Positions 27,639 through 36,720 of a DNA stretch of 64,000 nucleotides are shown here, piece after piece. The DNA is from an uncultured Elusimicrobium sp. (lineage in GTDB: Bacteria; Elusimicrobiota; Elusimicrobia; Elusimicrobiales; Elusimicrobiaceae). The stretch spans positions 34,273 through 98,272 of the forward strand of contig CADBRU010000018.1 of NCBI GenBank assembly GCA_902797165.1. The letters are read 5' to 3'. The position numbers and the translations under genes were made by a program. The notes below the pieces were generated by a model. That model was not told the DNA's origin and ran no database searches. It saw only the letters and a program-made list of their open reading frames with translations. Within the stretch, counting starts at the first letter, position 1; each line of letters starts with the position of its first letter.

Positions 27639-30600
27639 TTACCGCGGAATTAAAATCCGTACTACTTTCTGACAATGTTGTCTGCCGTTTTGCGCGCGGA
27701 AATCTACGAGTCCGAAGTACACGCCGCGGGCAACGGTTTTACCATGGTCATTTTTCTTATCCCAGAAGCAGCGCAAGGCCGCATTGCGTACAGAGCGGTG
27801 CGCGCCCGCGATGGCTGCTTGTGTGTCGTCAAATACACCCGTGTTCAGCGTTTCATTACCTTTGGTGTTATGCAAGGTATTATCGGGGCTGAAGTTCAAG
27901 GATGTACCCATATTGACATACACGTTTTGGGCATCCACACAGGTATAACCGCCTTCACGTACCAAGTCTCCGGCTAAGTTGAAAATCTTCAGCGTCATGG
28001 TGCCCGGTACCGGCATCTTGGTAACTTCTAAGGTACCGGTAGGTTTATTGAACGGGTTAGGATAGAAGAATACCGTTCTCTCCCAATCTTCGCAGACGAA
28101 CTCACCGTCACCGATAGCCACTGTGGCGTGGTGCAAGTTGACATATTGGTTGGTATCGGCTACGTGGTTAATCTTCAGATCCGTAGAACCGGCACTGTCA
28201 TCTCCACCCAAGATTTCACCGGTGATAGAATCGACATCGGCGCCGTTCAAGGCCGTTACGAAGCGGAACGGATAGGTACCATCCGCTACATATTGGTTAG
28301 CATAATCGGTGCCGTCCCACAATTCTTCAATTAACGTGGTGGCCGGGCGGATACCCACAATGGCTTTGACTAAAACGTCACGTACATCGGTTACTTCAAG
28401 CCCTGTAGCGGGATCGCGCAATGTACCTTTGGTATAGTCATAAATGGTGGTACCCGGTTTAAAGATTTGCAAGGCCACTTTCATCGGCACGGAGATTTGA
28501 TACGAAATGTTCATATCCGTACCGCGTTTATTGATAGCATAGGCCTCCGCATCCGGCAAGTCGAATACCTTTAAGATATCAATATTGCGTGTCAATTGTT
28601 TGACAGTCGGTTGATAGAGGTATTCATCCGGATAGTTCTTAGCGGTCAAGCGGATTTCATAGTTACCGTTCTTGACATAGCGACCGTTATTATCCGTACC
28701 GTCCCAATAGATGCGGCGGGTAATGTTCGGATCAAAGTTGGCCGTATTCGGAATGGTCATGGTGCTTAAGTATTTGCAGACCTCTCCGGCTTTATTATAG
28801 GTCCAAGTGGTTGCATCATAAGCAGTACCCTGTTGAGCCGGATCTCCGTTCGGTACGGCTCTGTTAGATACGGTGCACATACCGTCTTTCAAACCGATAA
28901 TGGCTACTTCCACCGTGGCCGCACGGGAAATTGAGAAGTTGATTTCATACGGCGGTACAAAGACCGGACCGGAAGAAGTATTAAAGAGTTGCGGTGCATT
29001 CGGATATACATCTACCGAGCCATCCAAGAAATACACCGGGCCGCGGCTGACGTTCAAGCGGTACACCCATTTATCCGTAGCAAACAAGCCGGTTTGAGCA
29101 ATGGTGTCACTGCTATAGCGCAACGGCTCAGCCGTGGTGGTGCTATAGTAAATGCTCATCGGCTCATTGGTTTGAGCAGCCACATAGAACGGATAGGTGC
29201 CGTCCGGTACCATTTCGTACGGACAGGCTTTCAAATCAGTTTGGTTTTTGCAAGCGGCTACTGCTTCTACCGTATTCTTACCGCCGTCAGCAATAGAGAC
29301 CGGGGTCGGGTTGTAGAAGTACTGTGCATCCCATTCTTCGGTCAAGCGGATACCGTCACCGGCATTGAGGGCGGATCTATTAAAGGTTTTGATCGGTTGT
29401 AAACGCACATCCAAGGTTTGGCTGCCGCCTTCTATATAATTATACTTAGCCACATTGGCATTGGCCGGATAATTGGTAAACAGCGGATCGTTTACATAAA
29501 TACATTGCGGTTTCGGCGTTACGGACGGATCTACGTGACAACCCGTATTGGCGGTACAAGCCGTACCGGCAGCATTTTTCATATAGGCTTTATCGTCCGT
29601 ATAGTTACAAACACGCGGCGGCCAAGTGGTCGGCGTATATTCGTATTTCAATACTTCCGTTACGGTGTAGGTTTCCGTATTATTGGTAGTATCTACCGCG
29701 GTAACGTTCTTTAACGCACGATAATAGGTATATTTACCCGCAGTTACCGTAGGATCTGTATATACATAATAGGTAGAACCAACTTGATCATCCGCCACGG
29801 CCGGAGTGATGGCCGTATCCGTTACCGTAGCCGGCAACGTGCCATTGGTCAAGCCCGGCAGTTTAGCATTGCCTACTACATTATTAGTATTGGCTTCTAC
29901 CGTAACCGTAGGTTCAGATTTATTGCTGGTCTGCAGCGGGATTACTACATCCTTATTATATATATCTATTTGCACATTCATGGCTTTGGACAACATATAA
30001 CTGATTGTTGCTTTAGCGGCATTGTCACCATAGACGTCCGTGGTGGTCAAATCGGTAATGCGATACAAGTCCACCGGGAAAATAGTGGAGGCTTGGGTCT
30101 TCATGGCATTGGGGAACATCGGGTCACTGGCTTCTACCACAAACATATAGGTACCCGGTCCGACCATACGGCCCGCATCATCGCGGCCGTCCCATGTCAA
30201 GGTGTTCATTTGTTGGGCTACACTGGTATTGTTGGCACCGTCTCCGGTGGTTAAGGTTTTGACCGTTAACCCGGCCGTATTTTTGACATAGGCTTTTACC
30301 ACCGCCTCACGCGCGGTAGAATATTTGAAAATGAACGGATCCAAACCGTACGCAGCCGGGCTGGAACCGACCGTAGAATAACTGACCGGCTGAACGGTAA
30401 TATCTACCACACCGCGGTCAACCGGTAAAATGCCGGTATAGTAAAGTTGGGTCTTAACGGCAGTAAAGTCCGTACCTGCCGCATTTTTATAGGTATCTAC
30501 ATAAGGTATTTCTGCCCATAAAACGTAGATGTAATCTCCATCCGGCAAAGGAGCCCCGTAAGCAAAAGGAACTTCGGTAGCGGTCGTCAAAATCTCTCCC

Positions 30601-32492
30601 GTAACGGGGTGTTTGCTACCCTCCGGGTAAGTAATCTTACATCCGTTAAGTTCATGGCATAAGCCGTCCCATCTTTCCGCGTAACTTAACCCGCGGGCAC
30701 GTTCTTGGTCATTGTGATAGACACGCACCATCGTGGTTAGATTTGTAGCCGTAGGTCCGGTGCCTGTTTGCACGCTACTATCGGTATATAAGCTTTCAAA
30801 AGTGGTACCCGGGGAATAGACTTCAAAATACACACGGGAAGATTCCGTCGGCACATAGTTCAAGGTGGCATAAGCGGTAGATTGTTTGTTTAAGGCCACC
30901 GTGGTAATATCGGTAAGTTTCAACGGATCTAAAGAAACTTGGCGGGTGACCGCACGGGATAAGTCCGTACCCGGCCATTCGTCTTGGCTCTTGGCTTGGA
31001 TGGATACTAAATAGTTGCCCGCCGGCAGTAAGCGGCCTTCATCGTCGCGGCCGTCCCAAGAGTCCGATTCCATAATGATGGCATCATTATCGGCCCCTTT
31101 GAAACCTTCTCCCAAACGCGGCTGCCAATCTACCAAATCCCGCACCACTTTCAAGCCGCTAATGGCCTGAGAGCAGCAACGTTCTTTTCCGGTAGCAGCA
31201 TCAAAGCCCCATTCTTTGGTACCGCCGGTACAACTTGCTTCCGTATCGGTCGTCCAACCGGAATTATTGGCACCGCATGTATTGGCTGCGGCATCATAAA
31301 TTCTGATTCTGACATCAGAGTCTTTACTTAAACGATAGGCAAAGGTGTAAGGTGCTGCCGCCACGGAGGTAATGGCACCCATTACGGTAGGCGTGGTGCG
31401 TACGGTGTGTACGTTGGTAACGTCTACTTGGATAGGATATTGGTTATTGGCCGGATAAGCAAAGTTATCATCAATGGAAATATTTTCTACGGCAATACCG
31501 TCACCCGGATATTCGGTTCTTACATTTGCACGGAAACCGAACTGACCGTTGGTTTTACCAAATTCACCTAAAATTTCATAAGATCCGTCCCAAGAAGCAC
31601 AGAAACGAATCGGTTCATTATACCCTTTACCCGTACCGTCGGCACGCACAATACATTTGGATTCTACTCTGTTTGGAGATGTTCCGTTTGTTCCGCATAT
31701 AGTTGCAGAGGCTCCTACTAAAAATGGAGCAGAAGTATTGGTAAGTTTACGACAGCAATAACCACTTGTATTACCGTTTGGACAGGAGCCGGTTGTAGGA
31801 ACTTTAATACACTCATATTCCGGATTGGGACAGGTGTTAGAGGTTTCATAATCGGAAGAAGCCCCCATACAAGAATAGGCCGCGCACATATAATCGGATA
31901 AATCTGTACTCAAAGCACCGGTGTTGGTGTCATTTTGGTTTAAAATTTTGTTATCCAGTAATGATTTATTAATCGTACGAACGGCCGGGCTATTGTCCGG
32001 ATTTAAAATATCTTTGGAGCCGTAATATTTAGCAATTTCAAAACGGACCGATTGCAACGGAAAAGAAATAGAGTAGGTGGTAGAACCGTTCGGCTTGTTG
32101 GTACAGTACACATCAAAACACAAGGCTAAACAATGGTTGGGATAGTAATTCCCCGCATTAGGAGCCGGATACGGCTGATCATATTCAATCAAGGCAGAAG
32201 TGTGCCAAGGATCATTACTGCTTCTGCCGCCTGCATTGGTAATGGCACTTTTGTTAATGTTATTGTTTCCGGTTTCTGCAGAATTAATTGCTTTTCCCGT
32301 CCAAGCACAATACTTCTGCGTAATCGTGGCAGTGTCTACGGACGTAGAAGCGGTATCAATGTAATACACACCGGCGGAACGAATTTCCGCACTCTGTGCA
32401 AAGGCCGGCACGGCCGCTGCCATACACAACAAAGGCAAGACTACCCCTAAGATAATCTTGCTAAAAGATGTCTTGTAAAAATTTTTTATCAT
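27639..32492 (-). CDS. Giant secreted protein with FlgD-like repeats and type-IX-like C-terminal domain
   Basis: The 1617-aa protein has a signal peptide (about 1-33, ending AFAQ). It carries at least five FlgD-Ig-like units marked by WDGRDDEGRLLPAGNYLVSI-type motifs (WDG-x-D-x-x-G-R ... G-x-Y), spread from the middle to the end, with cysteine-rich inserts between them. The last ~141 residues begin YPNPF and include LKIFNLAGDLVREGG, a final WDKKNDHG ... GVYFG unit and KVVRILIPR, the layout of FlgD-like C-terminal sorting domains of cargo exported by type IX secretion. It is probably a surface or released structural protein. The PorV-like gene follows directly. Whether a full type IX system exists cannot be seen here. 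Confidence 0.85.
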   Translation of the reverse strand: MIKNFYKTSFSKIILGVVLPLLCMAAAVPAFAQSAEIRSAGVYYIDTASTSVDTATITQKYCAWTGKAINSAETGNNNINKSAITNAGGRSSNDPWHTSALIEYDQPYPAPNAGNYYPNHCLALCFDVYCTNKPNGSTTYSISFPLQSVRFEIAKYYGSKDILNPDNSPAVRTINKSLLDNKILNQNDTNTGALSTDLSDYMCAAYSCMGASSDYETSNTCPNPEYECIKVPTTGSCPNGNTSGYCCRKLTNTSAPFLVGASATICGTNGTSPNRVESKCIVRADGTGKGYNEPIRFCASWDGSYEILGEFGKTNGQFGFRANVRTEYPGDGIAVENISIDDNFAYPANNQYPIQVDVTNVHTVRTTPTVMGAITSVAAAPYTFAYRLSKDSDVRIRIYDAAANTCGANNSGWTTDTEASCTGGTKEWGFDAATGKERCCSQAISGLKVVRDLVDWQPRLGEGFKGADNDAIIMESDSWDGRDDEGRLLPAGNYLVSIQAKSQDEWPGTDLSRAVTRQVSLDPLKLTDITTVALNKQSTAYATLNYVPTESSRVYFEVYSPGTTFESLYTDSSVQTGTGPTATNLTTMVRVYHNDQERARGLSYAERWDGLCHELNGCKITYPEGSKHPVTGEILTTATEVPFAYGAPLPDGDYIYVLWAEIPYVDTYKNAAGTDFTAVKTQLYYTGILPVDRGVVDITVQPVSYSTVGSSPAAYGLDPFIFKYSTAREAVVKAYVKNTAGLTVKTLTTGDGANNTSVAQQMNTLTWDGRDDAGRMVGPGTYMFVVEASDPMFPNAMKTQASTIFPVDLYRITDLTTTDVYGDNAAKATISYMLSKAMNVQIDIYNKDVVIPLQTSNKSEPTVTVEANTNNVVGNAKLPGLTNGTLPATVTDTAITPAVADDQVGSTYYVYTDPTVTAGKYTYYRALKNVTAVDTTNNTETYTVTEVLKYEYTPTTWPPRVCNYTDDKAYMKNAAGTACTANTGCHVDPSVTPKPQCIYVNDPLFTNYPANANVAKYNYIEGGSQTLDVRLQPIKTFNRSALNAGDGIRLTEEWDAQYFYNPTPVSIADGGKNTVEAVAACKNQTDLKACPYEMVPDGTYPFYVAAQTNEPMSIYYSTTTAEPLRYSSDTIAQTGLFATDKWVYRLNVSRGPVYFLDGSVDVYPNAPQLFNTSSGPVFVPPYEINFSISRAATVEVAIIGLKDGMCTVSNRAVPNGDPAQQGTAYDATTWTYNKAGEVCKYLSTMTIPNTANFDPNITRRIYWDGTDNNGRYVKNGNYEIRLTAKNYPDEYLYQPTVKQLTRNIDILKVFDLPDAEAYAINKRGTDMNISYQISVPMKVALQIFKPGTTIYDYTKGTLRDPATGLEVTDVRDVLVKAIVGIRPATTLIEELWDGTDYANQYVADGTYPFRFVTALNGADVDSITGEILGGDDSAGSTDLKINHVADTNQYVNLHHATVAIGDGEFVCEDWERTVFFYPNPFNKPTGTLEVTKMPVPGTMTLKIFNLAGDLVREGGYTCVDAQNVYVNMGTSLNFSPDNTLHNTKGNETLNTGVFDDTQAAIAGAHRSVRNAALRCFWDKKNDHGKTVARGVYFGLVDFRAQNGRQHCQKVVRILIPR

Positions 32493-32616
32493 AGTTTTCT
32501 TAGTTTCCTTTTACCACGTAAATTAATTTTTAAATCTCTTTTTCCTTACATTTCAAACATATTTTTACGACGATTTTTCGTACGCGCGAATATCTGCGCG
32601 CATTATGCCTTAATAT

Positions 32617-32625
32617 ATTATATCA
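32617..32625 (-). promoter_or_regulatory. Extended -10 box TGATATAAT
   Basis: An extended -10 element lies about 120 nt before the start at 32492. It has no clear -35 box, but the TGn extension can compensate. It may act as a second, proximal promoter with the TTGACA promoter at 32652-32680. A GC-rich inverted repeat (around 32583-32601) would lie in the leader. Confidence 0.45.
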
Positions 32626-32651
32626 AAGCAGCCGAAAAACCCACACAATAA

Positions 32652-32680
32652 ATTCTTACATCTTTTGACGGACTTGTCAA
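32652..32680 (-). promoter_or_regulatory. Promoter TTGACA-17-AAGAAT
   Basis: A consensus -35 box (32675-32680) is spaced 17 nt from AAGAAT (4 of 6 matches). It lies upstream of the 1617-aa gene and downstream of the terminator at 32916-32938, the expected place for a new start. The -35 box is the core of a small palindrome, ACTTG-A-CAAGT. Confidence 0.5.
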
Positions 32681-32793
32681 GTATTTTTGGAAGAAATCTA
32701 AAAAAGAGTAGGAAAGTAAGGCGCAAAATTACGGTTATTTTTATTTTCGCAACGGCATTACAGACGCGAAGCAAGTAAATGTTTGAAGCATGA

Positions 32794-32896
32794 TTTTTCA
32801 TTTTTGAGATTAATTTGCACCATAAGTTGCCCGAGGCAAGTACTGCTAGGTACGGTGAGTGGCAAATCGGTGCAAAGAAATCCAAAAATGGAAAAT
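32794..32896. repeat. Long imperfect inverted repeat, possible structured RNA or small mobile remnant
   Basis: Two 28-nt arms (32794-32821 and 32869-32896) pair with only a few mismatches and one bulge: TTTGCACC pairs with GGTGCAAA and TTTTTG with CAAAAA. The 47-nt loop holds an inner TTGCC/GGCAA stem (about 32826-32865) and a GTAC/GTAC pair. The result is a rod-like fold of about 103 nt with internal loops. It lies in a 480-bp non-coding gap between a terminator and a promoter and is covered by no convincing gene. It could be a small regulatory RNA or a MITE-like remnant. Confidence 0.5.
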
Positions 32897-32915
32897 TGTT
32901 TGCCCACAGAGCAAC

Positions 32916-32938
32916 AAAAAACGCAACTTTGCGTTGCG
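32916..32938 (-). terminator. Intrinsic terminator after the diguanylate cyclase gene
   Basis: On the minus strand CGCAAC-GCAAA-GTTGCG is followed at once by TTTTTTG. It begins 35 nt after the stop at 32974 and ends the long housekeeping transcript. Confidence 0.85.
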
Positions 32939-32973
32939 GGTTTTGTGCGTAAGCGTTTCAACTGAAAAAGCAG

Positions 32974-34479
32974 TTATTTCTCTTTAGGTAGGTCATCGGC
33001 CACTTCGCGGTACACCGCAAAAGTGCCGCGCCGCCCGTTTTTGACCCAGTAGAGAGCCTTGTCGGCCTTGTCAAAAAGTTCTTGCGGAGTTTGTCCGTCT
33101 TGCGGAAAGGAAGCAATACCTTGGCTGATGCTCAGCGTCACATGTTTTCCGTCGGTATAGCGGCTGGGAATGGTAATTTTATTAATGCGGTCTTTAAGCC
33201 GTTGCGCCACAATTTTACATTCGTCATCATTGGTACGCGGCAACATAATCACCATTTCATCTCCCCCGTAGCGGCAAGGAAAATCGGTCTGGCGCAAACT
33301 GGTCAGCAGTACTTGGCTGACTTCGCGCAAAGCCCAATCCCCGATTTGATGCCCGTAATTATCATTAATTTGTTTGAACAAATCAATGTCGAGGATGATC
33401 AAAGACATAATCAAGTCAAAGCGTTTGGAGCGGGCCATTTCATCGGCAAATTTTTCCGCAAAGAAACGGCGCACCGGCAGTTTGGTCAGTTCATCATAAT
33501 TGGACAATTCTTGCACGCGCTCAAACAGTTCGGCATTATCAATGGCCAAAGCAATTTGGTTAGAGAATTGTTTGAGTGAAATGAAATCTAAATAATCAAT
33601 GCGCCGGCGGGAAAGCAAATTGTCAAAAGTTAGGAAACCTACTTTATTGCGCTGCACTTTTAAAGGAATATACACTACATTATGAATCACCCGGTAGGCT
33701 TCACCCGAATCAAAAATATCCCGCAAAAGCGTACGTTCGTCTTCCGGCAAATCATCTTCGGTTTGGTTGGTTACTTCACCGGAAATATCTACCCCCAGCA
33801 CCGATTTAATTTTTCGTCCGTCGTGGCTGGTCTGATACAAACGCACCCGGTCAAAGCGAAATGACTTTTGCACCCCTTGCAAAATCAGTTCAAGTCCGTC
33901 TGACAAACGTAAAGAAGAAGCAAACACCGTGGCCAAGTCATTAAGCGTAGTAGCAATATTTAAACGCTGTTGGTTATGCTGGCCCACTTCGGTACGTGTT
34001 AAATTGCGTGAAATTTCGGCCGCGACCCCTTTGATTAACTTTTTTTCTTTTTCGGTAAAGACGCGCTCTTTTTTAAATCGTTCCAAACGCAGCACCCCCA
34101 GCCGCGTTTTAATCACATTTTTCACTTCCTCCCCATCCATAATCATCATGGGGCGTTTCCATTTAAGCAGCACATAAACGGCCGGATAATTTAAATCGGT
34201 AGAGTCTGCAATTCCGTCGCGCAAGAGTTCTTTCAAAAAGTCCGGCTCACTGAGCACCGAAATATCTTCTTGCATGTCCATGCAATATTCGCGCTTGCAC
34301 ATCATTTTAAGTGACAAAAGGGCTCTCTCTTGCTGCCAATCAAAAAAATACACCCGGTCCAAACGGAACAGTTCCCGCAACGCCGGCAAAGCCTTATCTA
34401 GCAGTTCCCGCTTATTTTGCGCGGACTGATCTATTCTTTTCCCGAATTTAAAAACGGTATAGGCTTGTTTATCAAACAT
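32974..34479 (-). CDS. GAF-domain diguanylate cyclase (GGDEF)
   Basis: The 501-aa cytosolic protein has a first GAF-like region (about 20-160), a second GAF-like region (about 175-320) and a C-terminal GGDEF domain (about 325-490). The active-site loop reads RYGGDEM (403-409), with Met in the place of the usual Phe; the metal-binding and nucleotide residues remain (ILDIDLFKQINDNYGH). The inhibitory site RQTD (396-399) is intact, so product feedback is expected. It makes the second messenger c-di-GMP, which often controls surface attachment, possibly including the Tad appendage. The gene starts 3 nt after a solute-binding-protein homologue, so that protein probably acts with it. Confidence 0.9.
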   Translation of the reverse strand: MFDKQAYTVFKFGKRIDQSAQNKRELLDKALPALRELFRLDRVYFFDWQQERALLSLKMMCKREYCMDMQEDISVLSEPDFLKELLRDGIADSTDLNYPAVYVLLKWKRPMMIMDGEEVKNVIKTRLGVLRLERFKKERVFTEKEKKLIKGVAAEISRNLTRTEVGQHNQQRLNIATTLNDLATVFASSLRLSDGLELILQGVQKSFRFDRVRLYQTSHDGRKIKSVLGVDISGEVTNQTEDDLPEDERTLLRDIFDSGEAYRVIHNVVYIPLKVQRNKVGFLTFDNLLSRRRIDYLDFISLKQFSNQIALAIDNAELFERVQELSNYDELTKLPVRRFFAEKFADEMARSKRFDLIMSLIILDIDLFKQINDNYGHQIGDWALREVSQVLLTSLRQTDFPCRYGGDEMVIMLPRTNDDECKIVAQRLKDRINKITIPSRYTDGKHVTLSISQGIASFPQDGQTPQELFDKADKALYWVKNGRRGTFAVYREVADDLPKEK

Positions 34480-34482
34480 ATT

Positions 34483-35685
34483 TTATCCTTCGTACAAAGA
34501 CAGCAAATATTCCACTTCTTTGGCCGCTTGGTCCAGTTCCCTATCCAAACTCACTTGCGTAAAACGGCCCTCCACAATTTCCGTGGCCGCCATGGCCAGT
34601 ACTTTATTTAAAATTTCCACTACCGTTCCGGTAATCGTGATATTAGGCAATGTATGTGCCGAGGCCAAAATGCCGTCATAAATCTTTAAACGTTTGCTGG
34701 AAGAAATGAGTTGCTTAAAACTTTCTTCCAAAGCCGGAAAGGCTTCCAGCGTGGCGGCATGGGCCGATTGATTGTCCGGCCGCACACACCATTTTATAAA
34801 CTTGAGCGCCGTTTCTTTATCTTTACCGGCACTGTTCATCATTAAATTCATACCGGATAAATACGCCACCGATTTTTCCCCCGTGCGCGGCACCGGCACG
34901 GTACGCACCGGGGCGGCCTTCCGCCCGGCAAAACTCGATACCCCTTGTTTGCGTGACATAAGCATACTGGCTTTACCCGTCATCATAGTACCCAAACTGC
35001 CGCGCTCGCGCAAGATAGGCATATACTCTTTAAGCGCCAGCGTAATATAATCTTGCACCCCCCGTTTAAATTCGGTGGTAGCAATCAGAGTTCTGCGCAG
35101 TTCCGGTGTAAACAAATCGGTCCCGCGGCCCCAAATTTCCATAAAGGTACTGCGCGTGGAAAGTGAGCCGCGCCAGTCACTGTTTTGCATGGGGTAATAT
35201 CCTTCCACATCTGCAAATTGTTTTTTCAGCCGCGCGCAAACTTCCAGCAAACCTTCCCATGTGGAAAGATCTTCTTCCGGGTTTTCACTCACTAAACGCA
35301 AATGGTCCGCGCGGTAGTGCAAGGCACTTAAATCAAACCACCACGGAAGGGAATAAAGGTCCTTCGTCCCCGGTTTATAACAGTGCGGTTTCAAACAAGA
35401 CAAATAAGGAACCAAAGATAAACCCGGATCTAATTGAGATAAATTTTCCGCCACGCCGGCACGGGTCAAAAGTGCCGTCCAGTAATGCGGGATTTGCACG
35501 ACATCGGGGATCGTTTCTTGAGCGGTAGGATATTTAAGCATAAATATTTTCTTCCACAAAACATTACGCGTAAATACCTGCACTGTCACTTCGGCTTCGG
35601 GATATTCCTTTTGAAACCGAGTAACTAATTTTTGATAGTCTGTTTTTGTTCTTGCACCGCTATCCGGCATGACCCATAGAATCAT
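34483..35685 (-). CDS. Solute-binding-protein homologue without signal peptide
   Basis: The 400-aa protein has the fold pattern of family-1 extracellular solute-binding proteins: MILWVMPDSG as first strand, PDVVQIPHYW, YSLPWWFDLSALHYRAD, and the late motif YLSGMNLMMN ... ALKFIKWCV. It begins directly with the first strand: no signal peptide, lipobox or membrane anchor is seen, and the ATG directly abuts the tsaD stop. No permease or ATPase genes are near. It is followed after 3 nt by the GAF-GGDEF gene. A cytosolic ligand sensor that tunes c-di-GMP synthesis is a reasonable inference. Confidence 0.8.
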   Translation of the reverse strand: MILWVMPDSGARTKTDYQKLVTRFQKEYPEAEVTVQVFTRNVLWKKIFMLKYPTAQETIPDVVQIPHYWTALLTRAGVAENLSQLDPGLSLVPYLSCLKPHCYKPGTKDLYSLPWWFDLSALHYRADHLRLVSENPEEDLSTWEGLLEVCARLKKQFADVEGYYPMQNSDWRGSLSTRSTFMEIWGRGTDLFTPELRRTLIATTEFKRGVQDYITLALKEYMPILRERGSLGTMMTGKASMLMSRKQGVSSFAGRKAAPVRTVPVPRTGEKSVAYLSGMNLMMNSAGKDKETALKFIKWCVRPDNQSAHAATLEAFPALEESFKQLISSSKRLKIYDGILASAHTLPNITITGTVVEILNKVLAMAATEIVEGRFTQVSLDRELDQAAKEVEYLLSLYEG

Positions 35686-36711
35686 TTACTTTCCCCAACT
35701 TTTTACTTTCAAATTCGGATTAATGGCAATCGGCCATTTTTTGCTTAATGCTTTAGCACCGGCATGCTCCAACTGCCGCCACGCCGCCAAAGCAATCATC
35801 CCGGCATTGTCTGACGACATATTGCGCGGAACAAACCGGACGGATATTCCGCGTTTGCGGCTTTGTTGCTCCATTAACTGCCGCAACAAACTGTTGGCGG
35901 CCACTCCGCCCCCCACTGCAATGTATTTTACCTTATATTTTTCAGCCGCTTGCAAGGTTTTTTTAACTAATGTCTCACAAATGGCTTGCTCAAAACTGGC
36001 ACATACGTCAGGAACTGACACCGTTTTATGGTCTCTTAAATAATAACTGACCGAGGTTTTAATACCGCTAAACGAAAACTCCCATGTCCCCGGCAGTAGC
36101 GGACGCGGGAAATCAATGGCATCCCGTTTGCCCTTTAGGGCTTGCGCCGATACTTGCGGCCCGCCGGGATACGGCAGCCCCAACAGTTTAGCCACTTTAT
36201 CAAAGGCTTCTCCGGCGGCGTCATCACGCGTGCGGCCCAGTACCTTGTAATTGCCGTATCCTTTGACATACCATAGTTCCGTATGCCCGCCCGATACAAT
36301 CAGCGCTACTAGCGGAAATTGCAAGGGGCTGGCCACTTCTCCGTTTTCAAATTCACAGGCAAATAAATGCCCTTCCAAATGATTCACTCCTATTATAGGG
36401 ACCTTTTTAAATTTCGCAAGCGTTTCCGCCGCTACCCGGCCTACCATCAGCCCACCGGGTAAACCCGGCCCGTGCGCAAAAGCCACGCAATCAATGGGTT
36501 TTTTACCTAACGCTTGTTCTACCACGGAAGCAATTTTGGCCGCGTGCGCCCGACTGGCCAGTTCCGGCACTACCCCGTGATATTTTTTATGTTCTTCGAT
36601 TTGGGAATAAATTACATTAGACACCAGTTTTTTCCCCCCTACCAGCACAGCGGCAGAGGTTTCATCACACGTGCTTTCTATACCCAAAATCGTAAAATCT
36701 TTCTTTAGCAT
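35686..36711 (-). CDS. tsaD: TsaD, tRNA N6-adenosine threonylcarbamoyltransferase
   Basis: The 341-aa protein has the TsaD/Kae1 signatures: GIESTCDETSAAVL at the start, the metal-binding ELASRAHAAKI segment (His), GHTELWYV, and GGVAANSLLR ... DNAGMIALA near the end. It transfers the threonylcarbamoyl group to A37 of ANN-decoding tRNAs, together with TsaB and TsaE, both encoded in this window (48961-50102). Length is as usual for the family. It lies 9 nt after ctpA. Confidence 0.96.
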   Translation of the reverse strand: MLKKDFTILGIESTCDETSAAVLVGGKKLVSNVIYSQIEEHKKYHGVVPELASRAHAAKIASVVEQALGKKPIDCVAFAHGPGLPGGLMVGRVAAETLAKFKKVPIIGVNHLEGHLFACEFENGEVASPLQFPLVALIVSGGHTELWYVKGYGNYKVLGRTRDDAAGEAFDKVAKLLGLPYPGGPQVSAQALKGKRDAIDFPRPLLPGTWEFSFSGIKTSVSYYLRDHKTVSVPDVCASFEQAICETLVKKTLQAAEKYKVKYIAVGGGVAANSLLRQLMEQQSRKRGISVRFVPRNMSSDNAGMIALAAWRQLEHAGAKALSKKWPIAINPNLKVKSWGK

Positions 36712-36720
36712 AATTTACAT

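Noticed and set aside
32610..32965. Small open frames on both strands in the 480-bp gap
   Set aside because: They cross the terminator, the inverted repeat and the promoter region and show no protein-like composition or ribosome sites.
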